Assembly: GCA_021209875.1 (NCBI GenBank)
Contig: JAGYVD010000003.1
Coordinates: forward strand, 1,302,001 to 1,366,000
Direction of reading: 5' to 3'
Origin: Rosellinia necatrix
Taxonomy: Eukaryota; Ascomycota; Sordariomycetes; Xylariales; Xylariaceae
Length of the DNA: 64,000 nucleotides
Of this stretch, positions 1-11,819 are shown piece by piece (within the stretch, counting starts at the first letter, position 1; each line of letters opens with the position of its first letter). The position numbers were made by a program, and so were the translations under genes. The notes below the pieces were generated by a model. It saw nothing but the letters and a program-made list of their open reading frames with translations. It had not been told where the DNA came from and searched no databases.

Positions 1-319
1 GGCGGAAGACTGTGTTCTCATCCACCGTCTTCACCCCGGTCGTGTTCAGCGTGGCCAGTTTCGGCGCTGTATGAAGCACAGAGAAGATCGGGTCCGGATC
101 GTGTGCTGAGAAAACCTCGAGCGCGAAGGAGTAGTTCTGCGCGCCGCCTGTGATTTCCTTGAATGTGGCCGTCAGGTTCGATATCGCCGCCTGGATCGCC
201 TCGCTTCTGGCGAGTTGTAGCGGTTTGGGGAATACGGGCCCCTCCAGAGGGCATGTTGGAGCGGCTTGACATGCCAATCCCAAGCATAGCGCCGCTATCC
301 CAAGAGCCTTGGCTAGCAT
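1..319 (-). CDS. Secreted beta-lactamase-like serine hydrolase, N-terminal part only
   Basis: The minus strand is open from an ATG at 319 to the window edge (106 codons). The first ~19 residues form a signal peptide (MLAKALGIAALCLGLACQA) followed by APTCPLEG. Further on come AIQAAISNLTATFKEI, FSAHDPDPIFSVLHTAP and TTGVKTVDENTVFR. This arrangement (CPL.GP.FP at the mature N-terminus, FSAHDPDP, then T.G...VD..TV.R before the SxxK domain) is what I remember of the fungal secreted beta-lactamase-related family (penicillin-binding protein-like serine hydrolases). The catalytic SxxK motif would lie beyond the left edge and cannot be checked. Substrates of this family are mostly unknown. An overlapping complete ORF at 18-368 in another frame has no such features and is a shadow. 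Confidence 0.8.
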   Translation of the reverse strand, partial: MLAKALGIAALCLGLACQAAPTCPLEGPVFPKPLQLARSEAIQAAISNLTATFKEITGGAQNYSFALEVFSAHDPDPIFSVLHTAPKLATLNTTGVKTVDENTVFR

Positions 320-1354
320 GGTGAAGAACTCTAGGCTGATAAAAGAGGCTGGGTATAGCTCGGCTCACTCCAAATGTCCAGAGCTCTCAGCGGCTTTATA
401 CGTAGTTGATAAGGCTGTGAATAAAGGGACCATTTATTTCATAATGCATGTTTTTATTACTATGTGGTATTCCTAAAATAGGGAATATTTTCTTGCCATC
501 ACCGTACCATATCGGAGGCATGCATGGTTCAAGAGGGTTAAAATGGAAAGTAGTGTAGACGTTCTACACTACACTAGGAAGCTTGGGGTCTGTAATTTCC
601 ACCACATGCATCATCTCTCCCCATCTAAAAAGAAACTTGAGTTCAAGGTACCGGATTTATTGAATAGCCATCCGAATACATAATGGCTCTAAGACGGGAC
701 TAGGCTTAATATCAATTGGATCCATTATCAATACATGGTAGTGGTACCCAATGTCCGCTATCTCGACAGCTTCGCTAAAGGGCCTCGATGGTACACGTGT
801 AGAGTGCTACGAGAAGCACGGAGGCTACGACACGGGGACCGGTAGTTATGTTTAGATCGAATGTTACCTAATTTATCCGATCCATGGTTTCGTTAGCAGA
901 GCCAGATCCAGTAGGCGGCGATCTAGTAACGATCGTAATTTTAGCCGGATAAAGTCCCTCCGACATAGCCGTCAATCTCGAGGTCCCGTCGGCCTATAGA
1001 AAGGGGATGTGATAATAAGGATATCCGAATTAGGAATACGCAGTCAATTTATGGATCGAGATTATTGCTTAGAGGATGAAATGCATAAGCGTGTGGGGCC
1101 AGGTTGAAGCGTACACTATTTGTCCCCTAGTAGTGTAGAAGTTGTTGCTGAATCGCTCAACATTAGGTAATCAACCGGGGCGGTTCATATATTGCAACAT
1201 AAAGATAGTGGACTGTCGGAGACAACACCATGTATGATACGTCTTTGATAATACCACAATGCTCTCACACGTGTTATTTCGAATATATAATTAGCATCAC
1301 CAGGTTCCAAAACATCTCCCACCCGCTTGGCATCTGCTGTGTATTTACAAGTAT
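320..1354. other. Intergenic region with a short perfect inverted repeat
   Basis: No supported gene. This is the upstream region of the leftward secreted hydrolase and the downstream region of the leftward acyltransferase. A 10-bp perfect inverted repeat with a 3-nt loop lies at 550-572, and a partial copy of one arm is seen near 1129-1138. The plus-strand ORF beginning at 1230 is antisense to the acyltransferase last exon and is not credible. Confidence 0.6.
550..572. repeat. 10-bp perfect inverted repeat, 3-nt loop
   Basis: GTAGTGTAGA, then CGT, then TCTACACTAC: both arms match perfectly. It lies about 230 bp upstream of the start codon at 319. It could be a transcription-factor site, a hairpin, or the tip of a small element; nothing in the sequence decides between these. 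Confidence 0.7.
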
Positions 1355-4158
1355 TTACAAATGGGCCCTCCCCGCCAACTTCCGCCTCCTCTTCTCCTCC
1401 TTGACAGCCTTCTTAAGCCCAGCGGCTTCTTCGGCGCTTAACCTCGTCTCCCCCCGGCTTTTCGGCGCGGCGGCCTTCTCGAAAAGTTGCGCGCCGAGGA
1501 TATCCGTTAGCTTGAGCACCCGCGTGCTGACCGTGGCCCCGTCGCGTCTGTTCTTCCCTTCCCTCCTACTCGATGCGATGCGTTCGATGAAGTCCCATAA
1601 TTTGCCCTCGGCGAGGAGCGCGCCCGTATCGGCATCGCGGGATGCCCTCCACTCGGGGGAGAGGCAAAGCCGCGGTGACGATTTGACGTCTTTCGACTTG
1701 ACGACGTAGATTATGCCCTCTTCCTCGAAGCGCTGATAGCTGTTCTTAATCGTCTCTCGGTTCACCGCTTCGAAGTAGCTGAGATCCCCTTGATGATACA
1801 GCGTCTTGCCGAGCTATGGAAGAGTGGGTAGTCAGTAATTTATTCTGGAGATGGTCAAGGCTGAGTAGATTTAGCGACTAACCAGTTGCGCTGTATTTTG
1901 CGCTTGGGCGACCTCGATCCATATCTCCTCCTTCTGCTGAATTGGTGGAGTGAGTCCCATCAGGGATGTTGCTGCTAGCCAGCTCGACTCGATGAATGGC
2001 CAGATTAGGAAGCAATAGAAATCGTCTAGAACATTTGTAATTAGTTATCGTCACTTAAACTGGTATGTAATTGAGCCCCAAACGAAAAGGGGTACTTTCC
2101 CCTGGAGGCTCAGAAATAATAGATGGCATCAGAAATCACTTACAGTTTTCCCGACCGGCTAGCCTCTCCTCGTCAGAAAGTCCGATGCTGGATATCGCAC
2201 CCTTTTCGCATCTCTGCAATTTGATAACACGGTCGTTCTCAAGCCCAACCAGCGTCTTCTCTAGATTCACCTCTAAGCCTTCGCTCGGGAATATGAATTC
2301 GCCGCGGAACAGTGACGAGAGGAACAAAACCTGCTCCCGAAGGGCCGTGTACGATATCTCTTGGTGTGCCGGACCGCCACCCTGCTTGACCCTCGTATAC
2401 ATGCTTACACTGACGAGAGCCTCTGAGATGAAGAGGTGAATTGTCATGTTGCGGTAGAAAGACAGCTGGAATCGGTCTACTGCGTAGTACGTCGGCTCGG
2501 CCAAGCCCTGGACCTCTCCGACGAGATCTTTGCCAAGCACCTCCAAGCCGCGCCCGACAACATCTATCAAGGGCGCGTTTCCGAAGTGAGCGACGCGGCC
2601 CCCTTTGGCACCCACGCGTGCTATGAGCCATTCAATACGCCGCAGCAACTCCGCCTTACCCACGCCGCGGCCTCTCAAAGTAAGAAGCACGGTACCGATC
2701 AGGGCCGTAGGCATGACTACTGACACATCATTGATGTCGGACAGAACCTTGTATCCCATAGTCCGTAGTAACTTTTGTTTCAGAACAGCATTTTCCGGCG
2801 TTTTTAAGCTGAGATCCTCGGCTCCAGGTGACTTGTTGAGCTTTGTTAATTGTTCATCGATGTATTTACGCAGACTCCAGGGCTCATGGAAGCGAACGTC
2901 GACCCTTCCGAGTTTGAGCGACAGGATGGATGAACCACCACTCAGGAAGTCAGCCAGGTTTTCCTTCTTTTTTGGGACGCCCAACAATTCGGTGACGTAG
3001 CCTTCGGTTTCGATGACCTTATCGTACTGCGTGCTCACGGGGCAGACGATGGCGTCGTCGACCCGGCCGGATAGGATGCTGTCTAGAACGAAGCTGAGAA
3101 TGCCGAACTTGGGAGGTAAGAGTTTGCCGGTGCGGGATCGGCCGCCCTCTATGAAACATTCAAAGTTGTAGCCGCTTTGCAGTAGTGTATCTATGTAAGT
3201 CTGTACAAGAGTGGTATACAGGGTATCGTTGCCGAAAGACCTTCGAATCCACATGGCACCTTTAGACGTGAGTACTGGTCCGGGGTTATAGGTGGGCGGG
3301 CAGTTGGGATGGAAGGCTCACCGGCATGCTGAAGAAAGCTCCCGACCACGGGGAAGTTTAGATTATCTCCTGCTACGACGACGGGTAGAGCCAGGCCCAA
3401 ACGGTAACATATTAATTGCATCGAAACATAATCGACATGGGAACGGTGCGATGGTAAGAAAATGATGCTCTGCCCCTTCCTCTCTGCCTCCTCGGCTACT
3501 TTCCTCAGCCGGAGGACCTCCTCGCTAGAAACATGGATCCCTTCGGACAGGTTTTTAGTCATTGAACCGTAGACACAAGCTTGGATAGGTGAGCAGCTTG
3601 AGAATGATACTAACCTTGGTGATAAGCGCGCGTCAGCAGTTGTGTGACAAGATAATAGGCTCCCCTAATGAAAGTCTTGCTCTCAAACTTGCAGATCATG
3701 TCATCTGTCATCTTGTCGGCAACATCCCGTATCCCCGCTTCTATGACAGCCCGTCTGTGCGCCCGCTTGACTACGTAGTCCTTGTCATCCTTCCTCAACC
3801 AACCTTCGCTCTCTTCCACCTCGAGACGCTTGTCGGCCAGTTCGGATATGCGGGTCTGCAGCAACGGCGCGGATACGACTAGATTCCTCATCTGCTCCGA
3901 GAAGCCGGAATAGAAGATGGGGCGGCCGATGAAGTTGTCGTAGGCGCGCCAGCCGGTGCCGGAAACGTACAGAGAGACCTCACGGAGGAACCGCAGGGGC
4001 TCGGAGCGGAACCTGGCCATGTTCTGCATAAGGGCTTCCTCGTCATGGCCATCGTCGCGGCGGGCCTCGACGTAACTCCGCGGCTGCAGGGTGATCTGGT
4101 CGCCCAGGATCTGCAGATCGGGCGCAGAGTCGCGCGTTGGATCCTCATCTTGAGCCAT
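1355..4158 (-). CDS. Dihydroxyacetone-phosphate / glycerol-3-phosphate acyltransferase (GNPAT/PlsB type)
   Basis: Predicted to acylate DHAP or glycerol-3-phosphate, the first step of glycerolipid synthesis. Five exons join in frame: 4158-3615, 3540-3322, 3259-2144, 2025-1883, 1813-1355 (826 aa). The first three junctions are phase 1, the last phase 0, and all have GT..AG borders. Acyltransferase block I is HRSHVDY with catalytic H213-x4-D218. Block II is GAMWIRRSFGND, created by the exon 2/3 junction, and block III is FIEGGRSRTGK. Exon 4 encodes the hydrophobic stretch FYCFLIWPFIESSWLAA. The chain ends KRRRKLAGRAHL; AHL fits the PTS1 consensus (S/A/C)(K/R/H)(L/M), which favours a peroxisomal DHAP-acyltransferase over an ER GPAT. 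Divergent from POP4. The family is very likely; the DHAP versus G3P preference is an inference. Confidence 0.9.
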
Positions 4159-4874
4159 GATGCCGAGGTTCTCGAGAACGGTCGCTGGTTTCCTCCACTC
4201 TTGGGTTATGTTATGGCGGCTGTAACATGGCTAGTCGCGGGTTATGACGATGGTTGTAAGTGATTGCGTGATGGTACGCGGAGTCGTGTTGCGCGGGATT
4301 TGTCTATCGATGGGCGGCGATCGGGGTTCGCCGTTGAAGTGAAATGGTAGAATGGTGGAAAGGTGAAGAGGCGAAAAGGTGGAAAGGGTGGTGATCGCGT
4401 AGAAGGAGAGAAAGGCGCCGTGGGATGAGGGCAGCGGATCGCGAACTGAGTCGGACCTCGGGAACGTCATCTAGCATAACCAACTTATAGCGCTAAGTAG
4501 AGCAAGTTGGCTTCTGATCCGGGGTCGGTAGCGCCGCTAGGCTTGTCGATCTGCATGGTACCTTCTGCAGCGTTGCCCATGCCAAGGCATATGCTGTACA
4601 AGTAAGTAGTAGTAGTACCTGCTTGTAGGTATTTGGAGGCAGTAGTGGAGCCAACTAGCCAGCTTGGTGCTGTCGCTGTCCCTGCGCTGTCCCTGCTAAC
4701 CTAACACAGCAGGCTTCTCGACTCTCGACGCAATTGATCCTGGCTTGTGTGCACTAGGCACTTTTCTTCCTTCTCCACCAAGCAAACCATCGTCAACTCA
4801 CGAGTAGCTTCGGCATCTGACAAGACAAGCCGACGACACCACCTTTACTGCTGCCCTGGGCCATACACGACAAA
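4159..4874. promoter_or_regulatory. Divergent promoter interval, acyltransferase / POP4
   Basis: 716 bp separate two divergent start codons and must hold both promoters and 5' leaders. Pyrimidine-rich stretches precede the POP4 start. No TATA box or named operator is convincing. The small ORFs at 4045-4263 and 4231-4470 have no coding character. Confidence 0.6.
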
Positions 4875-5564
4875 ATGCCGCCCAAGGGGGAAGCCCAATC
4901 GCTGACACACGACCTGCTCCGCCGAGCCCACAGCCCGGACAGCGCGAGCCGGATCTACGCCGACAAGATCCAACACCGACCGCTGCTGCTGAAGCCCAGT
5001 TCCCCCCCGCCCTCGACCGCCCGGGACGCCCGACGCAGGGCGCGCGACGAGAAGAAGAAGCGCGCCAGGGCCCTGAAGCCGAAACCTCTATCCGCCCGTG
5101 AGCGGCGGCGGCTCCAGCTCTACCGGATCCCGGAGGAGGGGCGCAAGTACGCCGTCTTCGCGCCGCTGAACAGGCTTTGGCTCGGGTACGTCCGCGAGGT
5201 GCTGGGCGGCGATCTCTACGGCGGCGGTGGTGGGTCCCAGGGCGCCGCCGCCGCCGCCAAGCTGAGCGCCGCTGACTTCCACGGCGCCGAGGTCGAGGTC
5301 TCGCGCAGCCGGTGCCCCAGCCGTGTCGGCGTCCGGGGCATCGTGGTCAAGGACTCGCGCTTCGCCTTCGAGGTCGTCACCCGCCGGGACCAGGTCAAGA
5401 CCCTGCCCAAGGAGGGGACCATCTTCCGCGTCCACGTCCCCGCCCCGGATGCCGCCCCGGACCAGAAGCCGTTCTGTCTGGAGATCCACGGCGACCAGTT
5501 CCAGCATCGCGCTAGCGATCGCGCGAACAAGAAGTTCAAGAATCACTTCCTGAAGGAGCTCTGA
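4875..5564 (+). CDS. POP4: RNase P/MRP protein subunit POP4 (Rpp29)
   Basis: Subunit of nuclear RNase P and RNase MRP, which mature tRNA 5' ends and pre-rRNA. Single exon, 229 aa. A basic N-terminal half (RDARRRARDEKKKRARALKP) leads into the UPF0086/Rpp29 Sm-like barrel in the C-terminal ~110 residues: LSAADFHGAEVEV, SRCPSRVGVRGIVVKDSR, FAFEVVTRRDQVKTLPKEG, TIFRVHV. The end FQHRASDRANKKFKNHFLKEL is the usual basic RNA-contacting tail (R..DR..KKFK). A glycine/alanine run (GGGGGSQGAAAAAK) is a lineage-specific loop. Length and domain order match fungal POP4. Confidence 0.92.
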   Translation: MPPKGEAQSLTHDLLRRAHSPDSASRIYADKIQHRPLLLKPSSPPPSTARDARRRARDEKKKRARALKPKPLSARERRRLQLYRIPEEGRKYAVFAPLNRLWLGYVREVLGGDLYGGGGGSQGAAAAAKLSAADFHGAEVEVSRSRCPSRVGVRGIVVKDSRFAFEVVTRRDQVKTLPKEGTIFRVHVPAPDAAPDQKPFCLEIHGDQFQHRASDRANKKFKNHFLKEL

Positions 5565-7112
5565 ACGGGCCGGCAGAACGAAGAGAGGCAAGAGGACTGA
5601 TATGTCTATACCCGCAACACACGGAGAAGATACTCTCACAGTTGCTTACAGCGAGGCTCGCCACCGGCTCTATTATACATAGTATGTTGTCGGATTCCCG
5701 CTCATCTTTCAATTGCCGTTAAAAAACGATAGCTTGCACCCTGCCATGTTTCCAGCATTGTATAAGTTATAAGCCACGGAGAGCAGAATGCGACATCACC
5801 GCTAGGGAAGCGGCTAACGTCTCGCCCACAAGCCATACAAGGCAGTTCCATGGTGTCGATCCCAAGACCCGGTCCCTGGTTGTTGTCAATAAATCGACGG
5901 CCATTGATCAGACGCACGCCATGAGCTACCTCGAAGGCCGAAATGACTTGGTTGCCCTAAGTATTTGGTAGACAAATATGTTTTACAGAAAGCTTAATTA
6001 GCCGATTATCGTCAGAGTTAAAATCGCGTTTCCAGCGTCGACCCATGAGTGCTAGGCGCGATACGGTCGAGGACTCGTACCGCACATGGTGGCCACAATG
6101 TCACATGAACTGGCGACTCCGAGCAGGCTCCGTGGCGGCCGCCCAGTGTGTTCTGCGAGGCTACCTGTACGTGCTTAGCTAGTAGTTAGGGGCAATCGTA
6201 CTCGCGGTCAATGGCGGGTCGCGAGGTCGAATTGAAGAACTTGTGGGGGTATAATAGAGTGATTCAGCTGAAGGTTAGCCGACAGAATTCCATCTGGGCC
6301 AGTTATGAACTAGGGCTTATCTAGAGCTAGAGTTTATGCGTGAGTTATCCAGGCTTCAAGCAGCCAAAAGTACAATCTCATTTACTAACCTCGTTCAGAT
6401 TTCTAATCCCCTGAATAATAAATGAGTGTGGGAGGATGCACCTAGAATATCAGTGTTGGTTGGATAGACACAATTGGCGGTGGTCCATGGCAATGGAGGC
6501 CGTTCTGCTATACTATACAGCGTAATTTCGTCCTATTTACATGTACCCATAGTGGCATAATAAAGATCTCCGAGGTATCGATCCCCGAGCGTAGCATTTG
6601 AGCGGGATTTGCAATCCGTCTCTAGCCATAGACAATAAAGTGGAAATGTTACAACCCCTTGTTTCCTTTTCTAACCGACCCGATGTTCAACACCCGATAC
6701 CCAGAATCTCGACTGATATCGAGCTTGAGACAACCGTTCGACGCCTCATGAATACCCCCTAGTGCAATGAAACCGGCTCTGACCCCTAACGCCTAGACCT
6801 AGAGGCGCCACCCCCAAGCTCCATGCCTCCAGCAAGAACAATGATGAGGATAATGATAACATGCAGTCGAATAATTAGTTATAGACGCTGAAATGTATGA
6901 GGAAAAAAGAAAAGAAAAGGAGACCAATAATAGTCTTTTATCGAAGCCAGATATGTCCCACCATTAGGGGCTATCGGGCTGAGGACCTGCGCAGGCGTAG
7001 GTGGAGTAACACTTTAGAACGACACCAGTATACCAAGAAGCGTCTTTTGGCTAATCCATTCCGCGCTAGGCTTTGGCAGATATCCTCAAGAAAACGGGGA
7101 ACAGAAGTTCCG
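5565..7112. other. Intergenic region, no confident gene
   Basis: AT-richer than the flanking genes. Apart from a possible minus-strand remnant at 5702-5964, no protein-like frame was found. The plus ORF at 6897-7121 has noise-like composition. Confidence 0.5.
5702..5964 (-). pseudogene. Possible terminal-exon remnant of an unrecognised gene
   Basis: After a plausible acceptor (ACTTAG) at about 5965 the minus strand stays open for ~87 codons to a stop at 5702. Composition is protein-like: VISAFEVAHGVRLINGRRF, ELPCMACGRDVSRFPSGD, VAFCSPWLITYTMLETWQ. Two Cys pairs are visible. No credible upstream exon or start codon was found before ~6150, so this is either the end of a gene with an unresolved 5' part or a decayed fragment. 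No family recognised. Confidence 0.3.
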
Positions 7113-9515
7113 TCAGGGTAGACCATGCGAGTGGTAGGCCTTTGAGCGGCTCGGGGGCTCGTACCAATTTTGATACGGGTGGTTCGGGAGGCTGAAATCG
7201 GCGAAGCTGAGCGGGTTGACGCGCATTGAACGCGATGCGGCGACGACAGGTTGCATTTGCTGCGGTGCAGTAGTGGCGGGGACCTGCGTGACTGGGGTCA
7301 GCATCATCTGCTGTTGCGGCGCCGCAGTAGTAGCCAGCGGCCGCCCCGCGGCGAGGCGGTCCACGGGCTGCTTGCCGCTGCCGCCGCCCAGTGTGTTGTT
7401 GTTGCCGGGTGGCGGCGCGGAGCCGAGAAGCTGTGCCGCGAGGGGCGTCGGTTGTTCCATCTTCTCCCAGCCCCACCTCTTCTTGAGCCCGGCGATGATG
7501 CCGGCGAGCTTCCAGCCCGTCTCGCGGTCGATGCGCTCGAGGATTGCGGCGACTTCCTCCTGCTCGGCGTAGTCGGTCAGCACCTCGGAGACGATGACGA
7601 GAGACCGGATCGACACCGAGGCCACGCCGCGGTCCTCGTTGTGCGCCACGATACCGCAAACCTGGTGCGCGTGGTGCTGCTGCGTGGTACGCGAGTCCTG
7701 CGAGTCTTTTAGGGCGGACGGGTTGACCTGGGCGAGGATACAGAGCGCCATGTGATAATAAAGCCGGCCTACCACGGCAGCTCTCTTGATAAGCCTGAGA
7801 GATAGACATTAGCCAGGTCTCTTGAGCGAAGGGGGGTATACAAACCAAACATTGGGGAACAGTGACTTCTTAGGACCTGTCTGCTCGCTGGGCCGAATGT
7901 AGCCAAACGGGTGCATCGGCCGAGGACAGGCGTCATTCCACTTTTCGCACCTGTCCTTAAGATAATTCCACTCGGCCATCCGTGCCTGGACACGGAGCTG
8001 CTCGTCATGCGGGCTCGGCTCCTGGAACTTCGGGATGCTTGCGCGAAAGTTGGCGATTTTGGCGACGATATAGAATATACGATGGACCCATATCTCCTCA
8101 CAGCCCGCCTCCCTGTCGGTTTCGAAATTCATATTCACACCCCATGTCTCGGGGTCCCACGCCGTCTGCCAGTTGAAGGCGAGGCACGACAGGAGCTCCA
8201 TGCCCACATTCAACCAGAAGCAGGCCGCACCGAGACCGGTGCTCTTCGCGTTCCAACCACACTCTCGGATCAATGCCCGGGCGCCAGCGATATGGCTCAT
8301 CCGTTGGGTCGGCTTCTCGCTCATAATCTCGTAGACGTTGAGGACGACAGCCGTGGCAGCGCACTCTTCCGTGTTTCGCTCCGGGTTCTGAAGGCTTCGT
8401 AAGAGTTGCGTCGTTGCTGTGTCGTAGTAGAAGAGGGCCTTTTCGTCGCTGTACAGCTGAGTCAGGGTCAGGTGCTTGACACCGCAAGCGAGGAGTGCAT
8501 TGAGCAACATTGGACATTTTAGCGCGTGGTAAGGGATCAGACGCGAAAAGTGCTTCTCCTTGTCAAGACTGTCCATCCACAGACCTACTTCCGAGACAAA
8601 CACTTGCATAAAACGTAATTCCTCTGGTGAAGTGAGATAATAACGTTCCCCCGAGTTATCGTCAGGCGTCGCAGCGCCGTTCTCCAGGTTACCGGCGATA
8701 TCGGGTTTGCCAGACCCACTGCTTCTTGTTGCTGATGGCGGCCCAGCATCCGCCACGCCGGCTACAGAGGCTACTGTAGAGATGTCACTACCCCGGTAAC
8801 GCTGGTGGGAGTGGAACCCAGTGTCCATGTCCTCGACCGGTGCATATACGTCTGACGGTGGGTTTCCATAACGAGGCGTACTCGACGCCGACATACTCTG
8901 ACCATATGAAGCGGCACTGCCTTTCCGTGAATGTATCTGAGCGTCGAGTAGGAGCTCCGGGTGTGTTTGGCCGCGCTCATCATAGTACGTGCCTTGGTGC
9001 TGGCGTGTAGAAGCAAACGACGCGTGCTCGGTGTTTCTCCGTAACTCGGGCCTGTTTGAATTTTGAGAATTTTTCTGTAGGGAGGTCTCGAGGTAGGCGT
9101 CCTGGTGTGGTGTAGTGACTTGGTCATCAAACTTGGGGTATCTCCCTAAACCTCCCCGGTATTCCGAAGCAATCAATCGCGATTCATCCTGAAATTCCAC
9201 TACGCTAATTGTCAGCGATGACGATATAGGTATCCTAAAGTTACCAGAATACTACACACCTAACCATCCGTCGACCTGTGGTATGAACGGCGGCTCCCTG
9301 CAGGTCAAATCAATGAAGTTCAGCCGGACACCGCGTTTACACTCCCGATTACTTTTGCGACAGTTTCTACAGTCGGGAGTCTCCTCATCACACTTCAGAT
9401 GGCGTTCTCTACAGGTCAGGCACCCCGTACGGACCCTCCTACTCTTGACTGGCGCCACATCCGTACCACTCATTTCGACGGCCTTCCCGTCTCCTGAGAA
9501 CCTTTTAGTGCCCAA
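7113..9515 (-). CDS. Zn(II)2Cys6 fungal transcription factor
   Basis: Predicted sequence-specific nuclear regulator. Three exons: 9515-9260, 9199-7846, 7794-7113 (763 aa), with introns of 60 and 51 nt. The binuclear cluster is complete: C32, C35, C42, C49, C52, C59 (Cx2Cx6Cx6Cx2Cx6C), preceded by basic KSRRVRTG. Then come the [19 protein letters not shown] motif, a low-complexity linker, and a fungal-specific regulatory domain (Fungal_trans_2/DUF3468 type) starting around [17 protein letters not shown] and including [14 protein letters not shown]. The C-terminus is rich in Ala, Pro, Gln and Thr. The first donor could be GTGTGT (used here, giving DGWLVEFQDES) or GTTAGG four bases upstream with an earlier acceptor. 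Target genes are unknown, and no adjacent pathway genes suggest one. Confidence 0.88.
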
Positions 9516-11819
9516 TCTAAGCAGCTGCCGGCGGTCCGACGATGTAGTTGTGAATTGGTTAATTCCCGAGCCGCTGGTAACGGTTCGCGGTGGTAAGGCC
9601 GGCTCCGCATGCTGATATGCGGGCAGCGCGCTCGCGCCGAATCTTCCGGCCGGTACAATGACGATCGGCGAAGTGGCGTTGGCTACTGCCAGAGCTACGA
9701 CAGAGATGTCCCTGGAGACACGAGACGGCGCGAAACCTAAAGTAGAAGAGTGGGTGCACCAAAAGGCGGCAAAGACTTTAGTTTGGGGTTATGAGTACCG
9801 TAGTTCATGTATGACAGGTAGTACGGGGCGTCTGGGCCTGGAGACGAATACGACGCTTGCTGCTACTCCTTTTGTATAAGGGCAGCCGGGGCCGAAACGG
9901 TAGGGGCGGTTAAGAACGGAGGACTGATATTAAGGCCCCCCGGATCGTGGAATATACATATAGCGGCGGCAGGGCGATAGGTGAACCAGATATGTGGGGA
10001 AGAGTTGACGCGCCGAGGCTTCCGTCCGTGCCGGGAGACGACAACCGCTCCCCGAACAAGTGTTTTAGACACAGGCACAAGAACAAGAACCAACACGCGT
10101 CGAGGGCCTTGAATCTGCAGAGGGCGGCCCAATGCGAACTGGCCGTATAGTTCGGGCGAACGAAGTAAGATCACCGGATGAGGATGACGGACAACCCGAC
10201 ACCCCTCGAGAATTCAGACTATAGATGGCCTCTATTTCGCGCGTTAGCAGCGTAGGACGAGACGAATGTGTCGAGCGAGCGCGTATAGCCGGGGTTCCAG
10301 AATATAGGCGTCGTTGAGGGAAAATGCGCATTCGTGAGCGACGTGACGTGATCGGCTGTATGGTTTTTCAGACGAATCTCGAGACGAAACACAAACATCG
10401 ATCCCCTGGCGGCCCGGCTCTAATATATATGGACAGGCAAGGTTCCGGGGCAAGGGTCCAGATCCCGGGCGAAAAAAAAAAAAGAGAGTCTCTAGATAGG
10501 ACAGGCGGACTGTGGCGCTCGCCCACACCTGGCCGTCTCCAATGGCCGGTCCAGAAGCGTCAGAAGCGTCAGAAGCGTCACCACCGCTGTCGCCGCCGAG
10601 CTGAAAATACATACACACTCCCTGCACCCTTGAGGCTCGCCTGCCACGAACAAGTATCTGGGTAAGAGACGGGCGCCCGGCCGAGTGCGATGGAAGTATC
10701 TCTACTTCTGGGGAGTCGTGGGCAGCCTCCCGCCCACAGGCCCAGGAACAGGCGCCAAGGTGTCGGGGAGTATGTACCACGCACGCATGGATGTGGTGTG
10801 GTGGAGCGTGCCTAGTTTTTCGTACGCACAAGTAGTAGAGAGTCACATACCGTAGTATTCCTGATGATAGATAGGATTGGGATGTTGTGGCTGATACTCG
10901 GGGGCCGGTGCGGTGAGACCAGCATGCGCGAGCTGAGAATAGACAGGCAGACGCTTACATGCCCGGGACCCAGGCGGCTATCAAGCTAACTCAGGTCGAA
11001 TCATGAGGGAATCAGTAGGGAATCAGTAGAGGATCAATAGGATCATAGACGGCAATATCACACAAGGTTGCATCACACTCCAAGAGCAGCGGCACAGGCG
11101 AGATTGGGTATAGATGAATGAGCAGAGAACGCATGATAAAAAGGTGTAACTGAGCGGACTCAGCAGACAGCCAACCTTGCCTACCTATACGGTACCTTAC
11201 CTAAGGTGGGTATTGGTATCTCGACGAGACTCTCCCAGCAACCAAACAGAGAGAAAAGTTGGCACAGATTATTCGGTACTTTTGCTGGATATTTTCTAGT
11301 TGGTAAAGATTTTCTTATTAGCGTACCTACCAGGCAAGTAAGTATGCATGTAGTGTACCTAAGGCAGTGTACATGCCTCCCCATCGTCACAGGGGGTCAA
11401 GGTACCGGTATAGATACTTACCTGTCTACTTATAGCGTCCATATCACACCAGAGGAGACCTGGGAGGCTCTCCCAGGCAGCTAAGTATCCGTCCAGGTAC
11501 CCATTGCAAGCGCTAGAGGTAGTGACCCCCACCACACGTAACGGAAGACCAGGTACGGCAGTTACAAGGATCTCCGGAGACCATCGGTTCCAGTTGTGTA
11601 CACTACTACCTCATACCTCCACTACAAATCCTCACGTTTCGGCTTAACTTGCTTCTAACTCGTTGGGTAGGTAGTGTACCCGCGTTGGAACACTCATGTT
11701 TCCAGGAGGTCAAAGCAAAGACGGATGTTCCTGCGCGATTAGCTAAGCTCCATACAGGCGCCGTATAAGCGAATTCCCAGCAGCTAATAATAAGATTTAG
11801 CACATTACCATAACTGTAA

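Noticed and set aside
7113..9515. Transcription factor as regulator of a biosynthetic cluster
   Set aside because: No backbone synthase, tailoring enzyme or transporter is adjacent; the amidase 18 kb away is not evidence of a cluster.
10244..10846. 200-residue minus ORF in the gene-free region
   Set aside because: Starts and ends arbitrarily, no domain, biased composition, no upstream or downstream exon.
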